DNA of 64,000 nt from Halarcobacter mediterraneus (GTDB lineage Bacteria > Campylobacterota > Campylobacteria > Campylobacterales > Arcobacteraceae): NCBI RefSeq assembly GCF_004116625.1, contig NZ_NXIE01000005.1, forward strand, positions 202,472 to 266,471, given 5' to 3'. The position numbers were made by a program, and so were the translations under genes. Positions 19,884 through 28,866 of this stretch are shown here, piece by piece. The notes beneath the pieces are model-generated. The model searched no databases and was not told the DNA's origin. It saw only the letters and a program-made list of their open reading frames with translations. Position 1 is the stretch's first letter, and each line of letters begins with the position of its first letter.

Positions 19884-20294
19884 ATGAATTTAGAGCAATT
19901 ATACAATAAATATTTAGAAATATTAAACTTTGAAATAAAATATTTTAATCACAAACCAACTGAACTTCGTCATCTTATAGGTAGATTAGGGGAATTTTAT
20001 TGTGCAATAAAAACTAATGGAACCTTAGCCTTAGAAGTAAATCAACATGGACATGATGTGATAGCAAAAGATGGAAGTAAAATAAGTGTAAAAACTACAG
20101 CACAAACTAGTGGCTTCATCACATTAAACCCAAGAACATTAGATAAAGTTGATAAATTAATGATTATCATATATCAAAATAATACTTTTGAAGATATATA
20201 TTTTGGAGACTACCAACCACTGATTGAAAATACAAGAATCTATGATAATAAATATGAAATAGATATCTCTAAAATAAAACGAATCAATACATAA
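19884..20294 (+). CDS. Putative PD-(D/E)xK-like nuclease-fold protein (DUF6998-like)
   Basis: I do not recognise a characterised protein in this 136-residue product. It has the spacing of a PD-(D/E)xK nuclease core: GRLGEF with Glu37, HGHDV with Asp58, and ISVKTT with Ser68-Val69-Lys70, where the usual acidic residue before x-Lys is replaced by Ser. Similar short proteins, as I recall, are annotated DUF6998. The fold call is inference and nuclease activity is uncertain. It is first in a run of four same-strand genes (gaps 23, 30 and 8 bases) behind a two-component-type binding site. Confidence 0.6.
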   Translation: MNLEQLYNKYLEILNFEIKYFNHKPTELRHLIGRLGEFYCAIKTNGTLALEVNQHGHDVIAKDGSKISVKTTAQTSGFITLNPRTLDKVDKLMIIIYQNNTFEDIYFGDYQPLIENTRIYDNKYEIDISKIKRINT

Positions 20295-20317
20295 GTATTT
20301 AAACCAAAAGACTAACT

Positions 20318-20479
20318 ATGATTGTAAATTCAACTTTATATAAATATATATGCCCAAAATGCAAAGAGAGTATGGTAGTACCTATACTTATAGAAGATGA
20401 TACTATCTCAAAAAAAGATGGTATGCAGTTTGTGTGTCCCAAATGTGGCATTGGTATGAATAAAAGAAATATAAATTAA
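20318..20479 (+). CDS. Small double-CxxC zinc-ribbon protein (53 aa)
   Basis: This 53-residue reading frame encodes two CPKC knuckles, Cys12-Cys15 and Cys40-Cys43, separated by 24 residues, the layout of a small zinc ribbon. The start ATG at 20318 has only a weak ribosome-binding site. The gene sits between the PD-(D/E)xK-like gene and the EcsC-like gene on the same strand, so it is probably part of the same transcript. Zinc ribbons of this size often bind nucleic acid or act as partner proteins. No function can be assigned. Confidence 0.65.
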   Translation: MIVNSTLYKYICPKCKESMVVPILIEDDTISKKDGMQFVCPKCGIGMNKRNIN

Positions 20480-20509
20480 AAAGTAAACTTATAATAAAAA
20501 GGAATCTTA

Positions 20510-21172
20510 ATGAGTAATGAAATAGTTGAAGATAAACCACGTTTTCTTAAAGCTACAGAGTCAATATTAGCAGAACCAGAAAATCTAAAAAAACAGGCAA
20601 CACAAACTTTAGACAAATATAGAAAATCACATCCCGATATATCTGAAGATGAAGTTAAATTAATGGTCTCTAAAAAAATAATTTCAAAGTACAGCTATTA
20701 TGCTGCATTTTCAGGGGGTACAACAGCACTTTCAGGGATTATCCCTGGAATTGGCACAGCTGTTGCAATTGGCGGTGGTGCGAGTGCAGATGCAATAGCT
20801 TGTATAAAGTTTCAAATAGAAATGACTATGGAAATTGCAACAGTATATGAGCATGATATATTAAAAGAAGAAGAAAAAAATCTTTGTTTTATTATTGCAG
20901 GTCTTGGAAGCATTAATTATATGGGAAAAGAGGGATCTAAGAAGGTAGCCTCAAAAGCATTTATTCGATTAGTTAAGGAGCATTTAAAAGGAACAACTCT
21001 TCAAATAATAAAAGAAATATTTAAAAAGCTTGGCATTACATTTACACGAAAAGCTTTGGAAAAAGCAATTCCCTTTGGAATAGGAGTCATTATAGGTTTT
21101 TCAGTTAATAAATTAATTACTAAGTTTGTTGGTAATAGAGCTATTGATTTTTTTACAGCTGATTCAAAATAA
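20510..21172 (+). CDS. EcsC-family protein
   Basis: This 220-residue protein resembles the EcsC family. It has a charged N-terminal helix region and a Gly/Ala-rich hydrophobic stretch with GGTTALSGIIPGIGTAVAIGGG (shown in part) at about 65-90. The middle is helical, and near the C-terminus there is a second hydrophobic segment with IPFGIGVIIGFSVNKL. It is probably membrane-associated or amphitropic. EcsC proteins lack a defined activity. TAAAAAGGA precedes the ATG by about seven bases. It is the third gene of the accessory run and is followed eight bases later by the HEPN-motif gene. Confidence 0.7.
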   Translation: MSNEIVEDKPRFLKATESILAEPENLKKQATQTLDKYRKSHPDISEDEVKLMVSKKIISKYSYYAAFSGGTTALSGIIPGIGTAVAIGGGASADAIACIKFQIEMTMEIATVYEHDILKEEEKNLCFIIAGLGSINYMGKEGSKKVASKAFIRLVKEHLKGTTLQIIKEIFKKLGITFTRKALEKAIPFGIGVIIGFSVNKLITKFVGNRAIDFFTADSK

Positions 21173-21180
21173 TATTCAAT

Positions 21181-22299
21181 ATGCAAAACCTCATAATCCT
21201 TTACAACCCATATTACCAAAAAGATGTTATACAACAACATCTAAAGCTACTAATCAAAAATGAAAAAGTAGCTTTTGGTAAGGTTAAGTCAAAACTTAAA
21301 AATCAAGAACATGGTTTTCAAAAGCAATTAGAATTGATTTATAAAGATGTAGATGAGAAAAACTATCTTCAACTTTTTTTAACTGATTATTCAAGTATTT
21401 ATGTGGCAAAAGTTACAAAAGTTTCCAATGAAGATTATTCAAATCTTGCTCCAACTTATTATAGAGAAAAAAATCTTGAGGTTGAGACATGGTTTATTAT
21501 AAAAGATTTAAGAGAGTTAGTACATAATAACTTTCAAGAAACAAGAGACAATATCTTAGCAAATCTTACAGCCAAAAACTTTGGAAATCATACCTATGCT
21601 GTTTATGGAAATAATTATGTTTATCCACTTCTTGTAGATATGAAACATGAGATTGATTATTTTGAGTATGATGATGAAAACTTTAGATATTATCCTGATA
21701 TGTTTAAATCAGAAAGATTTTTACGGATAAAACAAAACCTTATAGAATACAGCTTTGGTTCAAAATATATACACTATTTTCATCCAGATTCTTTGACAAA
21801 CATAATCTCAGCACAAATGGAACTACAAGAGCATAAAGAAGATTTAACCTATGATTTTAGTTCAGTGGTTATAAAGTATAGTAAAACAATAGAACAAGAG
21901 ATATATTCTTTTTCAAAAATTTTATTCAAATATATACTTGAAAAAAATCCAAGTTTTGAAAATATCTCATATAGTGTGCAAGGCTGTGAATATACTCTTA
22001 GTGATATTTTTTACAATAAACCAAATTTTGGTACCTATAAATATCTTTTAAAAAATACTGAAATATGTGACTTTATAATAAAACATTTTGAAAAATACAT
22101 TAGTTATTTTATTCAAAAAAAGTTTATTTATTATATTAATTCAGTAAAAGAACTTAGAAATAAAATAGTTCATGAAAAAGCTGCAACAATAGATGAGGCT
22201 AATAAGTTAAGAAACAAAGTTTTAGGTGTATCAGAAGAAAGTATTTTAGTGGAATTAATAAAAATGAAATTAAATCTAATAAAACTAAACATAAAATAA
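21181..22299 (+). CDS. HEPN-motif protein with possible PUA/EVE-like N-terminal domain
   Basis: This 372-residue protein has no name I recognise. Near its C-terminus the sequence LRNKIVHEKA gives Arg326-Asn-x3-His331, the Rx4-6H signature of HEPN domains, many of which are RNases in toxin-antitoxin and anti-phage systems. The N-terminal ~110 residues, with LIILYNPYYQKDVI, VAFGKVKSKL and IYVAKVTKV, look like a beta-barrel of the PUA/EVE type. That assignment is tentative. The middle is helical. It is last in the four-gene accessory run. An RNA-directed defence or stress role is inference. Confidence 0.6.
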   Translation: MQNLIILYNPYYQKDVIQQHLKLLIKNEKVAFGKVKSKLKNQEHGFQKQLELIYKDVDEKNYLQLFLTDYSSIYVAKVTKVSNEDYSNLAPTYYREKNLEVETWFIIKDLRELVHNNFQETRDNILANLTAKNFGNHTYAVYGNNYVYPLLVDMKHEIDYFEYDDENFRYYPDMFKSERFLRIKQNLIEYSFGSKYIHYFHPDSLTNIISAQMELQEHKEDLTYDFSSVVIKYSKTIEQEIYSFSKILFKYILEKNPSFENISYSVQGCEYTLSDIFYNKPNFGTYKYLLKNTEICDFIIKHFEKYISYFIQKKFIYYINSVKELRNKIVHEKAATIDEANKLRNKVLGVSEESILVELIKMKLNLIKLNIK

Positions 22300-22368
22300 A
22301 TTATATCAGTAAATAATAACTATTATTTGGATAAAATCCTCACTATTTTTGTTCAGGGAGAGGAATAG

Positions 22369-24117
22369 TTGTCATTAAAGAATATACCTTTTAGGGTAAC
22401 AGTTTTATCACTGTTTATATTTTTGTCATTGCTAATTATAACTTTTATGATTTATATACAAGCAACTTATGGCAAAGAATTTTCTCAAAGAGTGATGAAT
22501 AATAATTTTAATTTAATTTCATCAAAAGTTAAAGATAATTTAAAGACTTTAGATAAAGTAAATGGCTTTGTTATCGATGCAATAAGCTCCTCTTTTTCTG
22601 ATGTTCAATCTATTGAAGATATTGAAAAAGATAAAGACAAATATATAAAAATTTTAGTAAATATTTTAAAAAATAATGAAGAACTTTATGCTACATATTT
22701 TGCTTTTTCTGATGATAGCTTTTTTGAAATAATTAATTTAGAAATAAATAAATCTTTAAGAGAGCAATACACTTTATCAAAAGAAGCAAGATGGCTTTTA
22801 GTTTACATTAATGGTAAAAATAAAAACAAAAGAGTTCTAAATGTATATAATGAAAAACTTAAATTAATAAAAAAAGAAGAAAAAGAAAATAGTTATTTAG
22901 CTACAAGTAGACCTTGGTATATTAAAGCTCAGAATCAAAGTAATATTTTGATTAAAAGTAAGCCTTATTCTTTTAAGCATATTGATTCAACAGGAATGAC
23001 ATATGCAAAAAGATATAATGAAAATGTAACTTTTGCTTTAGATGTTTTATTAAATAATCTTAATAAAACAATTAATGGTTTAAACTCAATGAAAAGTATG
23101 AATAGTTTTCTTTTTGCAGAAGATAAAGACTTGATTGGTTCTACTACAAAAGATACTACTTTGATTTCTCAAATAAAAAATTTGATTGATAAAAATAGTG
23201 TATTAAATAAAAAAGAACATATTTATAAAATAAATTCAGAAAAATATATTATAAATTTTTCCCAATTAGAAGATGATATATATAAATATTTAATTACCGT
23301 AGTATCTTTTGATGATGTTATGGAACAATATTCTAAATATTTTAATTTAATAGTTGTTTTTACTATTTTACTTTTTTTATTTTTATTACCTCTTATTTGG
23401 TATTTTGCTTCAGTAATTGTAAAGCCTGTATTGGAATTAAAACTTGAAAGTAAGAAAGTAAAAAATAGAAAATATTCAAAACTAAGAAAAGTAAAAAGTA
23501 GGGTTTTTGAAATTCAAGAATTGTCAAATTCTATGTTAGAAATGGGACATTCGATTTTTGAATACCAAAATAAACTTGAACAAAAAGTAAAAGAAAGAAC
23601 AAAAGAATTAAGAGAAAAAAATATTGAGTTAGAAAGATTATCTGTAACTGATAAACTAACAAATATTTATAATAGAATAAAACTTGATGAAGTTATACTT
23701 GAAGAACTAAATAGAGCAGATAGATATAATGAAAAGTTTGGAATAATGATTATTGATGTAGATTATTTTAAACAAGTTAATGATACTTATGGACATCAAG
23801 TGGGAGATTCTACTTTAATAGAGATTTCAAAACTTTTACAAGGAAATATTAGAAAATCAGACACAGTAGGAAGATGGGGAGGAGAAGAGTTTGTTATAAT
23901 CTGTCCTCATACTGATTTAAAAGGTCTACATGAATTAGCAAATCATATACGAGAAAAAATTGCAAAGCATAGCTTTCCTGTTATTGGAAATAAAACTGCA
24001 AGTTTTGGAATAACTATATATAAAGAGGAAGATAATTTAGAAAAACTTATAAATAGAGCGGATGAAGCTTTATATAAAGCAAAAGAGAATGGAAGAAATG
24101 CAGTAGAGAGTATATAA
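22369..24117 (+). CDS. Membrane-bound diguanylate cyclase (GGDEF) with periplasmic sensor domain
   Basis: This 582-residue protein makes cyclic di-GMP. It has a transmembrane helix at about 10-30, a periplasmic Cache-like sensor domain of some 290 residues, a second helix at about 322-345, a HAMP-like linker and a coiled coil (KVKERTKELREKNIELERL). The GGDEF domain has GGEEF at residue 504 and the product-inhibition I-site RKSD five residues before it. Both motifs are intact, so an active, feedback-controlled cyclase is expected. The start is TTG with a strong AGGGAGAGG just upstream. It is probably monocistronic. Confidence 0.88.
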   Translation: MSLKNIPFRVTVLSLFIFLSLLIITFMIYIQATYGKEFSQRVMNNNFNLISSKVKDNLKTLDKVNGFVIDAISSSFSDVQSIEDIEKDKDKYIKILVNILKNNEELYATYFAFSDDSFFEIINLEINKSLREQYTLSKEARWLLVYINGKNKNKRVLNVYNEKLKLIKKEEKENSYLATSRPWYIKAQNQSNILIKSKPYSFKHIDSTGMTYAKRYNENVTFALDVLLNNLNKTINGLNSMKSMNSFLFAEDKDLIGSTTKDTTLISQIKNLIDKNSVLNKKEHIYKINSEKYIINFSQLEDDIYKYLITVVSFDDVMEQYSKYFNLIVVFTILLFLFLLPLIWYFASVIVKPVLELKLESKKVKNRKYSKLRKVKSRVFEIQELSNSMLEMGHSIFEYQNKLEQKVKERTKELREKNIELERLSVTDKLTNIYNRIKLDEVILEELNRADRYNEKFGIMIIDVDYFKQVNDTYGHQVGDSTLIEISKLLQGNIRKSDTVGRWGGEEFVIICPHTDLKGLHELANHIREKIAKHSFPVIGNKTASFGITIYKEEDNLEKLINRADEALYKAKENGRNAVESI

Positions 24118-24130
24118 AACTCTTTTTCTC

Positions 24131-24159
24131 TTGACAAATTTTTTTTAAATTACTATAAT
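24131..24159 (+). promoter_or_regulatory. Consensus promoter of the leuA leader
   Basis: TTGACA at 24131-24136 and TATAAT at 24154-24159, with a 17-base spacer, make a perfect consensus sigma70 promoter. This is rare in such AT-rich Campylobacterota DNA and suggests strong transcription of the leader peptide and leuA. Confidence 0.85.
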
Positions 24160-24184
24160 TTTACGATAATACAAAGGAGAGTAA

Positions 24185-24262
24185 ATGAAAATATTTGATT
24201 TTTATAAAAACCATTTCATAAAAAGTGTTAACACTCTTCTGCTTCTTAAAAACTTCCTCTAA
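24185..24262 (+). CDS. Leucine-rich leader peptide upstream of leuA (putative LeuL)
   Basis: A 25-codon frame begins at ATG 24185 with a strong AAAGGAGA ribosome-binding site five bases upstream and a consensus promoter before it. Codons 18-21 are four consecutive Leu codons (CTT CTG CTT CTT), and codon 25, the last, is CTC. These are non-TTA leucine codons, the rarer choices in this genome, which would make ribosomes stall when charged leucine tRNA is short. Its position 96 bases before leuA is that of an attenuation leader. A clear GC-rich terminator was not found between the two. Confidence 0.75.
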   Translation: MKIFDFYKNHFIKSVNTLLLLKNFL

Positions 24263-24304
24263 TATATACATTTAGAACATAACAATTTCCAAAATTTAGT
24301 TTTT

Positions 24305-24324
24305 CTTTTTTTAAATAAAAAAAG
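24305..24324 (+). other. AT-only hairpin between leader peptide and leuA
   Basis: C-T7 at 24305-24312 pairs with A7-G at 24317-24324 around AAAT. It is the only obvious stem between the leader peptide and leuA and is too weak to be a convincing terminator. A second -10-like TATAAT lies just after it at 24326-24331 and might be an internal leuA promoter. Confidence 0.35.
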
Positions 24325-24357
24325 ATATAATATTGCATAATTCAAAAGGTACATACA

Positions 24358-25911
24358 ATGGATAAAAATAAAATTATAGTTTTTGATACTACATTAAGAG
24401 ATGGTGAACAATCTCCTGGTTGTTCTATGAATACAGAAGAAAAGATTAAAGTTGCTTTACAATTAGAAAAATTAGGTGTAGACGTTATTGAAGCAGGCTT
24501 TGCAGCAGCAAGTCCTGGAGATTTTGATGCAGTTAGTAGAATTGCAGAACAAGTTAAAAATTCTTCAATCTGTTCTTTAAGTAGGGCAATTGAGAATGAT
24601 ATTAAACAAGCTGGATTAGCTGTAGAAAAAGCGCCATTACATAGAATTCATACCTTTATTGCTACTTCACCAATTCATATGAAATATAAGTTAAAAATGA
24701 GTGAAGACGAGGTTATTAAAAGAGCAGTTCATGCAGTAGAATATGCAAGAACATTTGTTGATGATGTGGAGTTTTCTTTAGAAGATGCAGGGAGAAGTGA
24801 AATACCTTTTATGAAAGAAGTTATGGATGCAGTAATTGCAGCAGGAGCTTCTACGATTAACTTACCAGATACGGTTGGATATAGATTACCAACAGAATTA
24901 GGAGCTATGGTAAAAGAGTTATCAGATTTTGCAGGTAATAGAGCTAGAATCTCTGTTCATAATCATAATGACTTAGGATTAGCAACTGCAAATACTTTAG
25001 CAGCAGTTACAAATGGTGCTAGACAAATTGAAGTAACAATTAATGGTTTAGGTGAGAGAGCAGGGAACTCTGCTTTAGAAGAAGCTGTAATGGCTATAAA
25101 AACTAGAAAAGATGCTTTTGGTGATTTATACACAAGTATTAATACAAAAGAAATTTATGCAACATCAAGATTAGTTGCAACTATTACTGGTGTTGAACCA
25201 CAACAAAACAAATCAATTGTAGGGAAAAATGCCTTTGCCCATGAAAGTGGAATTCATCAAGATGGAGTATTAAAACATCAAGAAACATATGAAATTATGA
25301 AACCTGAAGATGTAGGAGTTATTAAAGACTCTACTTTAATTTTAGGTAAACACTCTGGAAGAGCAGCATTTAGAGATAAAATTAATCAATTAGGTTTTGA
25401 TAAAATTACTGATGAAGAATTAAATTCAGCCTTTGAAAAATTTAAAGTTTTAGCTGATAAGAAAAAAGAAGTAACTGATGATGATGTAAGAATGTTAATT
25501 ACAGATGAATCGTTAAATCACGATAAAACTTATGAGTTAGTTGGTTTACAAATCTCTGACTGTTCAAATGGTTTACCAACAGCAGCGGTATCGATTAAAT
25601 ATAATGATGAAATAATAAGTGATGCAAATATTGGAAATGGAACAATGGATGCAATCTTTAAAACAATTGATAGATTAACGGGAATAAGTGGAGATCTTCA
25701 AAGTTATAATGTAACTTCAGTTACTGAAGGAAAAGATGCTTTAGCAAAAGTTACGACAAGGGTAGTTTTTGATGAACAAACACCTTCTTTTGTAGGGCAT
25801 GGATTAAGTGTTGATACTATGCTTGCAACAGCAAAAGCTTATTTAGGTTCTGTAAACTCTTTTCTTTCTCAAAAAGAAAGACTTTCTAAAAGAACTGAAC
25901 ACCAAGTTTAA
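24358..25911 (+). CDS. leuA: 2-isopropylmalate synthase (LeuA)
   Basis: LeuA condenses 2-oxoisovalerate with acetyl-CoA, the committed step of leucine synthesis. The 517-residue long-form protein has the catalytic [16 protein letters not shown] near the start, the metal-binding HNHNDLGLA near residue 201 and GLGERAGN near 224. The C-terminal part, beyond about residue 390, is the regulatory domain for leucine feedback. It is preceded by a leucine-rich leader peptide and followed by a strong terminator, so it appears to be a single-gene unit. leuB, leuC and leuD are not in the window. Confidence 0.96.
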   Translation: MDKNKIIVFDTTLRDGEQSPGCSMNTEEKIKVALQLEKLGVDVIEAGFAAASPGDFDAVSRIAEQVKNSSICSLSRAIENDIKQAGLAVEKAPLHRIHTFIATSPIHMKYKLKMSEDEVIKRAVHAVEYARTFVDDVEFSLEDAGRSEIPFMKEVMDAVIAAGASTINLPDTVGYRLPTELGAMVKELSDFAGNRARISVHNHNDLGLATANTLAAVTNGARQIEVTINGLGERAGNSALEEAVMAIKTRKDAFGDLYTSINTKEIYATSRLVATITGVEPQQNKSIVGKNAFAHESGIHQDGVLKHQETYEIMKPEDVGVIKDSTLILGKHSGRAAFRDKINQLGFDKITDEELNSAFEKFKVLADKKKEVTDDDVRMLITDESLNHDKTYELVGLQISDCSNGLPTAAVSIKYNDEIISDANIGNGTMDAIFKTIDRLTGISGDLQSYNVTSVTEGKDALAKVTTRVVFDEQTPSFVGHGLSVDTMLATAKAYLGSVNSFLSQKERLSKRTEHQV

Positions 25912-25914
25912 TTA

Positions 25915-25944
25915 AAATATAAAGCAGTTTACTGCTTTATATTT
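25915..25944. terminator. Intrinsic terminator after leuA
   Basis: AAATATAAAGCAGT at 25915-25928 pairs perfectly with ACTGCTTTATATTT at 25931-25944, leaving a tight loop, followed by ACTCTTTTAT. The 14-bp stem lies four bases after the leuA stop. Confidence 0.85.
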
Positions 25945-26045
25945 ACTCTTTTATAATAATTATTAATATAAATAATCACTAACTTCATCTCTTTAAAAAA
26001 AACTATTTGTTATAATCAATATTACTTTCAAATATAAGGATATTA

Positions 26046-27647
26046 ATGTTAACAATTATTGTAACTACACTATTTTTAGCTTTAGTTATAAATATACTAC
26101 TAAAAAAAATTCATTTACCTACAATTATAGGATATATTTTTACTGGTACTGTTATTGCATATACATTTAATTTGCATGATGCTGTAAATAATCATACATT
26201 AAAAGAGATTGCAGAGTTTGGTGTTGTTTTTTTAATGTTTACAATAGGTTTAGAGTTTTCTTTAGAACATTTAAAAAAGATGAAAAATGAAGTTTTTGTT
26301 GCAGGAACATTACAGATTTCAATTACCGCAATAATAGTTTTTTTAATAAGTTATTATATTCTTGATATTGAAAAGAATATTTCATTTATTTTATCTTTAG
26401 CAATTGCCTTATCTTCAACAGCCATTGTTTTAAAGACTTTTAATGAAACAAATGAAATAAGTAAAAGATATGGACAAAGAAGTTTAGGGATTTTAATTAT
26501 GCAAGATATTGCTGTTATTCCTATTCTTTTAACAATTGGTTTTATGAGTACTTCTTCAGAAAGTAGTATTTCAGATGTTTTACTTGAGATGTTATTTCAT
26601 GCTTTGATTTTATTAGTGCTAATGGTAATTATAGGAAAGTATTTGTTAGAGCCATTTTTTAGAGCAATTACAAAAACAAATTCTGATGAACTTTTTGTAG
26701 GTTCTATACTCTTTCTAGCAATTGGAGCTTCACTTTTGGCTCATAAATTAGGTTTTTCTTATTCTTTAGGAGCTTTTATTGCAGGTATGCTTATTGCAGA
26801 AACAAGATATAAACATCAAGCTGAAGCAGATTTAGTTCCTTTTAGAGATTTATTATTAGGAATTTTCTTTGTAACTGTAGGAATGCAATTAAAATTTGAT
26901 ATTATCTTTTCTTATATACATATAATTTTAGCACTTTTATTTTCTGTGATGATTTTAAAGTTTATAGTTATTTATGTGGTAATAAGATTTAATGAGAATA
27001 AAAGAGTTAGTCTTAAAACAGCACTTTCTTTAGTTCAAATTGGAGAATTCTCTTTAGCTTTATTGGAACTTGCAAGAACAGGAGGATTAGTACCCTCTCC
27101 ATATGGTCAAATTATGATTGTAACAATTGTTTTATCAATGATAATTACACCCATAATTTTAAAAAATCTTACAACAATTACTGATTTCTTTATTAAAAGT
27201 GTTGAACCTGTTATTGAGCAAGAACTTAAATCAACAGAATTAAGTAATCATACAATAATTTTAGGATTAGGTGAATTTGGAAGAAGTATTGCTGATGAAC
27301 TTACAGTTAATTCTGAACCTTATATTGCAATTGAAAATAATATTGAAAGCTTCTATAGGTCTTTGAAAAGTGGTTATCATGTAGTTTTTGGTAATGCAAC
27401 AAATAAGGATTTGTTAAAAAGTGTAAATTTAAGAGAAGCAAAATATGTGATTATTGCAATAGATAATCCACAAAAACTCTACCAAGTATGCGATACCATA
27501 CAACAAGTTATTTCTACTGATAAAATTATTGTAAAAATTCATACAAAAAAAGAGGCCGAAATAATTAGTGATTTTAATATTTCTAATATTTTTGTTGAAA
27601 ATCTTATAACAAGTCATAAGATTAAAGATTTAATTATAAAAAAATAG
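26046..27647 (+). CDS. KefB-type monovalent cation:proton antiporter with TrkA-N domain
   Basis: This 533-residue membrane protein belongs to the CPA2 family of K+(Na+)/H+ antiporters. The first ~380 residues contain 11-12 hydrophobic helices with family segments such as IGYIFTGTVIAY, VVFLMFTIGLEFS and ALSSTAIVLKTFNE. From about residue 400 a TrkA-N (RCK) nucleotide-binding domain begins, with GLGEFGRSIADEL and the acidic strand end AIENN. It heads a group of ion-transport and PII/CBS genes. The ion and ligand (NAD(H), nucleotide or glutathione adduct) are unresolved. Confidence 0.87.
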   Translation: MLTIIVTTLFLALVINILLKKIHLPTIIGYIFTGTVIAYTFNLHDAVNNHTLKEIAEFGVVFLMFTIGLEFSLEHLKKMKNEVFVAGTLQISITAIIVFLISYYILDIEKNISFILSLAIALSSTAIVLKTFNETNEISKRYGQRSLGILIMQDIAVIPILLTIGFMSTSSESSISDVLLEMLFHALILLVLMVIIGKYLLEPFFRAITKTNSDELFVGSILFLAIGASLLAHKLGFSYSLGAFIAGMLIAETRYKHQAEADLVPFRDLLLGIFFVTVGMQLKFDIIFSYIHIILALLFSVMILKFIVIYVVIRFNENKRVSLKTALSLVQIGEFSLALLELARTGGLVPSPYGQIMIVTIVLSMIITPIILKNLTTITDFFIKSVEPVIEQELKSTELSNHTIILGLGEFGRSIADELTVNSEPYIAIENNIESFYRSLKSGYHVVFGNATNKDLLKSVNLREAKYVIIAIDNPQKLYQVCDTIQQVISTDKIIVKIHTKKEAEIISDFNISNIFVENLITSHKIKDLIIKK

Positions 27648-27656
27648 GAGTATACT

Positions 27657-28490
27657 ATGCAAAAAACTTCAATATTAGTAGCAACAGATTTTTCTAATAA
27701 TTGTGATAAAGTACTTAATAAAGTTCTTACTTTTGCACAAAATAAGGATTTGGAACTAAATCTTATACATGTAGTAGAAGATAGTATTTTTAATTTTCAA
27801 GATAATTCAGAGAAAATAAAATATAATTGTATTAAGTTTTTAAAAGAAAATTTTCCTCAAATAAATGAAAAAAATTTTTATTTTAGAGTAGGTTGTATTG
27901 AAAAAGAAATTGCAAGATTATCACAAGATTTAAATTGTTCTTTAATTGTAATTGGGAATAGTGGTGAAAATTTTAGTTTTGAAAAATTGATTATGGGAAG
28001 TACAACCAAAAAAATTATTCGCTCTTTAGATATTCCTACTTTAGTAATTAAAAATACTAAAATAATTGATTATAAATATATTTTAGTTCCAACTGATTTT
28101 AGTGAAGATTCAAAAAAAGCAGTTGAAAATACTTTTGAAATTTTCCCTGATTCAAAAATCAATTTATTGCATGTGTATAGTGTACCTTTTGAAAGTCGTT
28201 TAAATATGTATGGAATTGATAAAGAACATGCAAAAAAATATGTATCAAATATAGCAAAAGATAATTTAGAAAATGGAAATAAATTTATTAAAACATTTAA
28301 AGATATAGATAATAAACTGTCTTTAACTATAGAGAATGATGTTTTAACATCTGAATATTTTAGAGACAATAGTAGTCATTGGTTAGATGGCATAGATTTA
28401 ATTGCTCTGCATACAACAGGAAATATAAGTTTCTTTACTTTTGAAATGTTAGATAAATCACAAAAAGATGTTTTAATATTTAAAAAATAA
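27657..28490 (+). CDS. Tandem universal stress protein (two UspA domains)
   Basis: This 277-residue protein has two Usp domains, each opening with a (V/L)(V/P)TDFS strand, at about residue 7 (LVATDFS) and 142 (LVPTDFS). The first domain carries the ATP-binding pattern G-x2-G-x9-G-S/T, in GNSGENFSFEKLIMGST. The second lacks it. Usp proteins sense energy or membrane state. It starts ten bases after the antiporter gene, and the PII-like gene follows nine bases later, so it is probably in the same operon. A role in gating the neighbouring transporters is inference. Confidence 0.85.
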   Translation: MQKTSILVATDFSNNCDKVLNKVLTFAQNKDLELNLIHVVEDSIFNFQDNSEKIKYNCIKFLKENFPQINEKNFYFRVGCIEKEIARLSQDLNCSLIVIGNSGENFSFEKLIMGSTTKKIIRSLDIPTLVIKNTKIIDYKYILVPTDFSEDSKKAVENTFEIFPDSKINLLHVYSVPFESRLNMYGIDKEHAKKYVSNIAKDNLENGNKFIKTFKDIDNKLSLTIENDVLTSEYFRDNSSHWLDGIDLIALHTTGNISFFTFEMLDKSQKDVLIFKK

Positions 28491-28498
28491 GGATTATT

Positions 28499-28852
28499 AT
28501 GAGATTTGTAACTTTACTTGTAATTACTTCTAGTGAGAATGAAGATAAGGTAAAAAAAATTGCTAAAAATGCTGGGGCTGGCGGTGCTACTGTTATTCAA
28601 GGAAGAGGTACAAGTTCTGATTCAGAAAAGAAGAGTTTTTTTTCCTTAACTTATGAAGGGAATCAGGTAATTATTGTATATGTTCTTGAAGAAAAACTTT
28701 CAAGAACAATTTTAAAAGAGTTTCATATGTACATTGAAAATAAAAAAATAGAAGCTTTAGCTTTTACACTACCTATTTCTCATTTAGTAGGATTAGATAG
28801 AAGTTTATTAAAAAAATTTGAAAATTCAATAAAAACAAATGATGATTTGTAA
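28499..28852 (+). CDS. PII-like regulatory protein (stand-alone)
   Basis: This 117-residue protein has the ferredoxin-like layout of PII-type regulators: an N-terminal strand MRFVTLLVI, a helix with KVKKIAKNAGAGGATVIQGRG corresponding to the PII helix and strand leading to the T-loop, and a C-terminal FTLPISHLVGLD segment. The T-loop is short and lacks the uridylylated Tyr of GlnB. The same domain occurs as the C-terminus of the DUF1538 protein at 32309-34351, which shares the GA(G/P)G(A/V)TV and FxFPLTH-type segments. It probably regulates the adjacent DUF1538 transporter. Confidence 0.72.
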   Translation: MRFVTLLVITSSENEDKVKKIAKNAGAGGATVIQGRGTSSDSEKKSFFSLTYEGNQVIIVYVLEEKLSRTILKEFHMYIENKKIEALAFTLPISHLVGLDRSLLKKFENSIKTNDDL

Positions 28853-28866
28853 ATTAAGGATAGATA

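Noticed and set aside
20437..20457. A reverse-strand copy of the TGCCACA-N4-GGACACA direct repeat inside the zinc-ribbon gene
   Set aside because: The bases encode the conserved CPKCG knuckle, so the match is explained by coding constraint. There is no -10 at the proper spacing, and one repeat carries a mismatch.
24179..24357. T-box or other known riboswitch upstream of leuA
   Set aside because: No T-box consensus, no specifier stem and no GC-rich terminator/antiterminator pair could be found. The leucine-codon leader peptide explains the region better.
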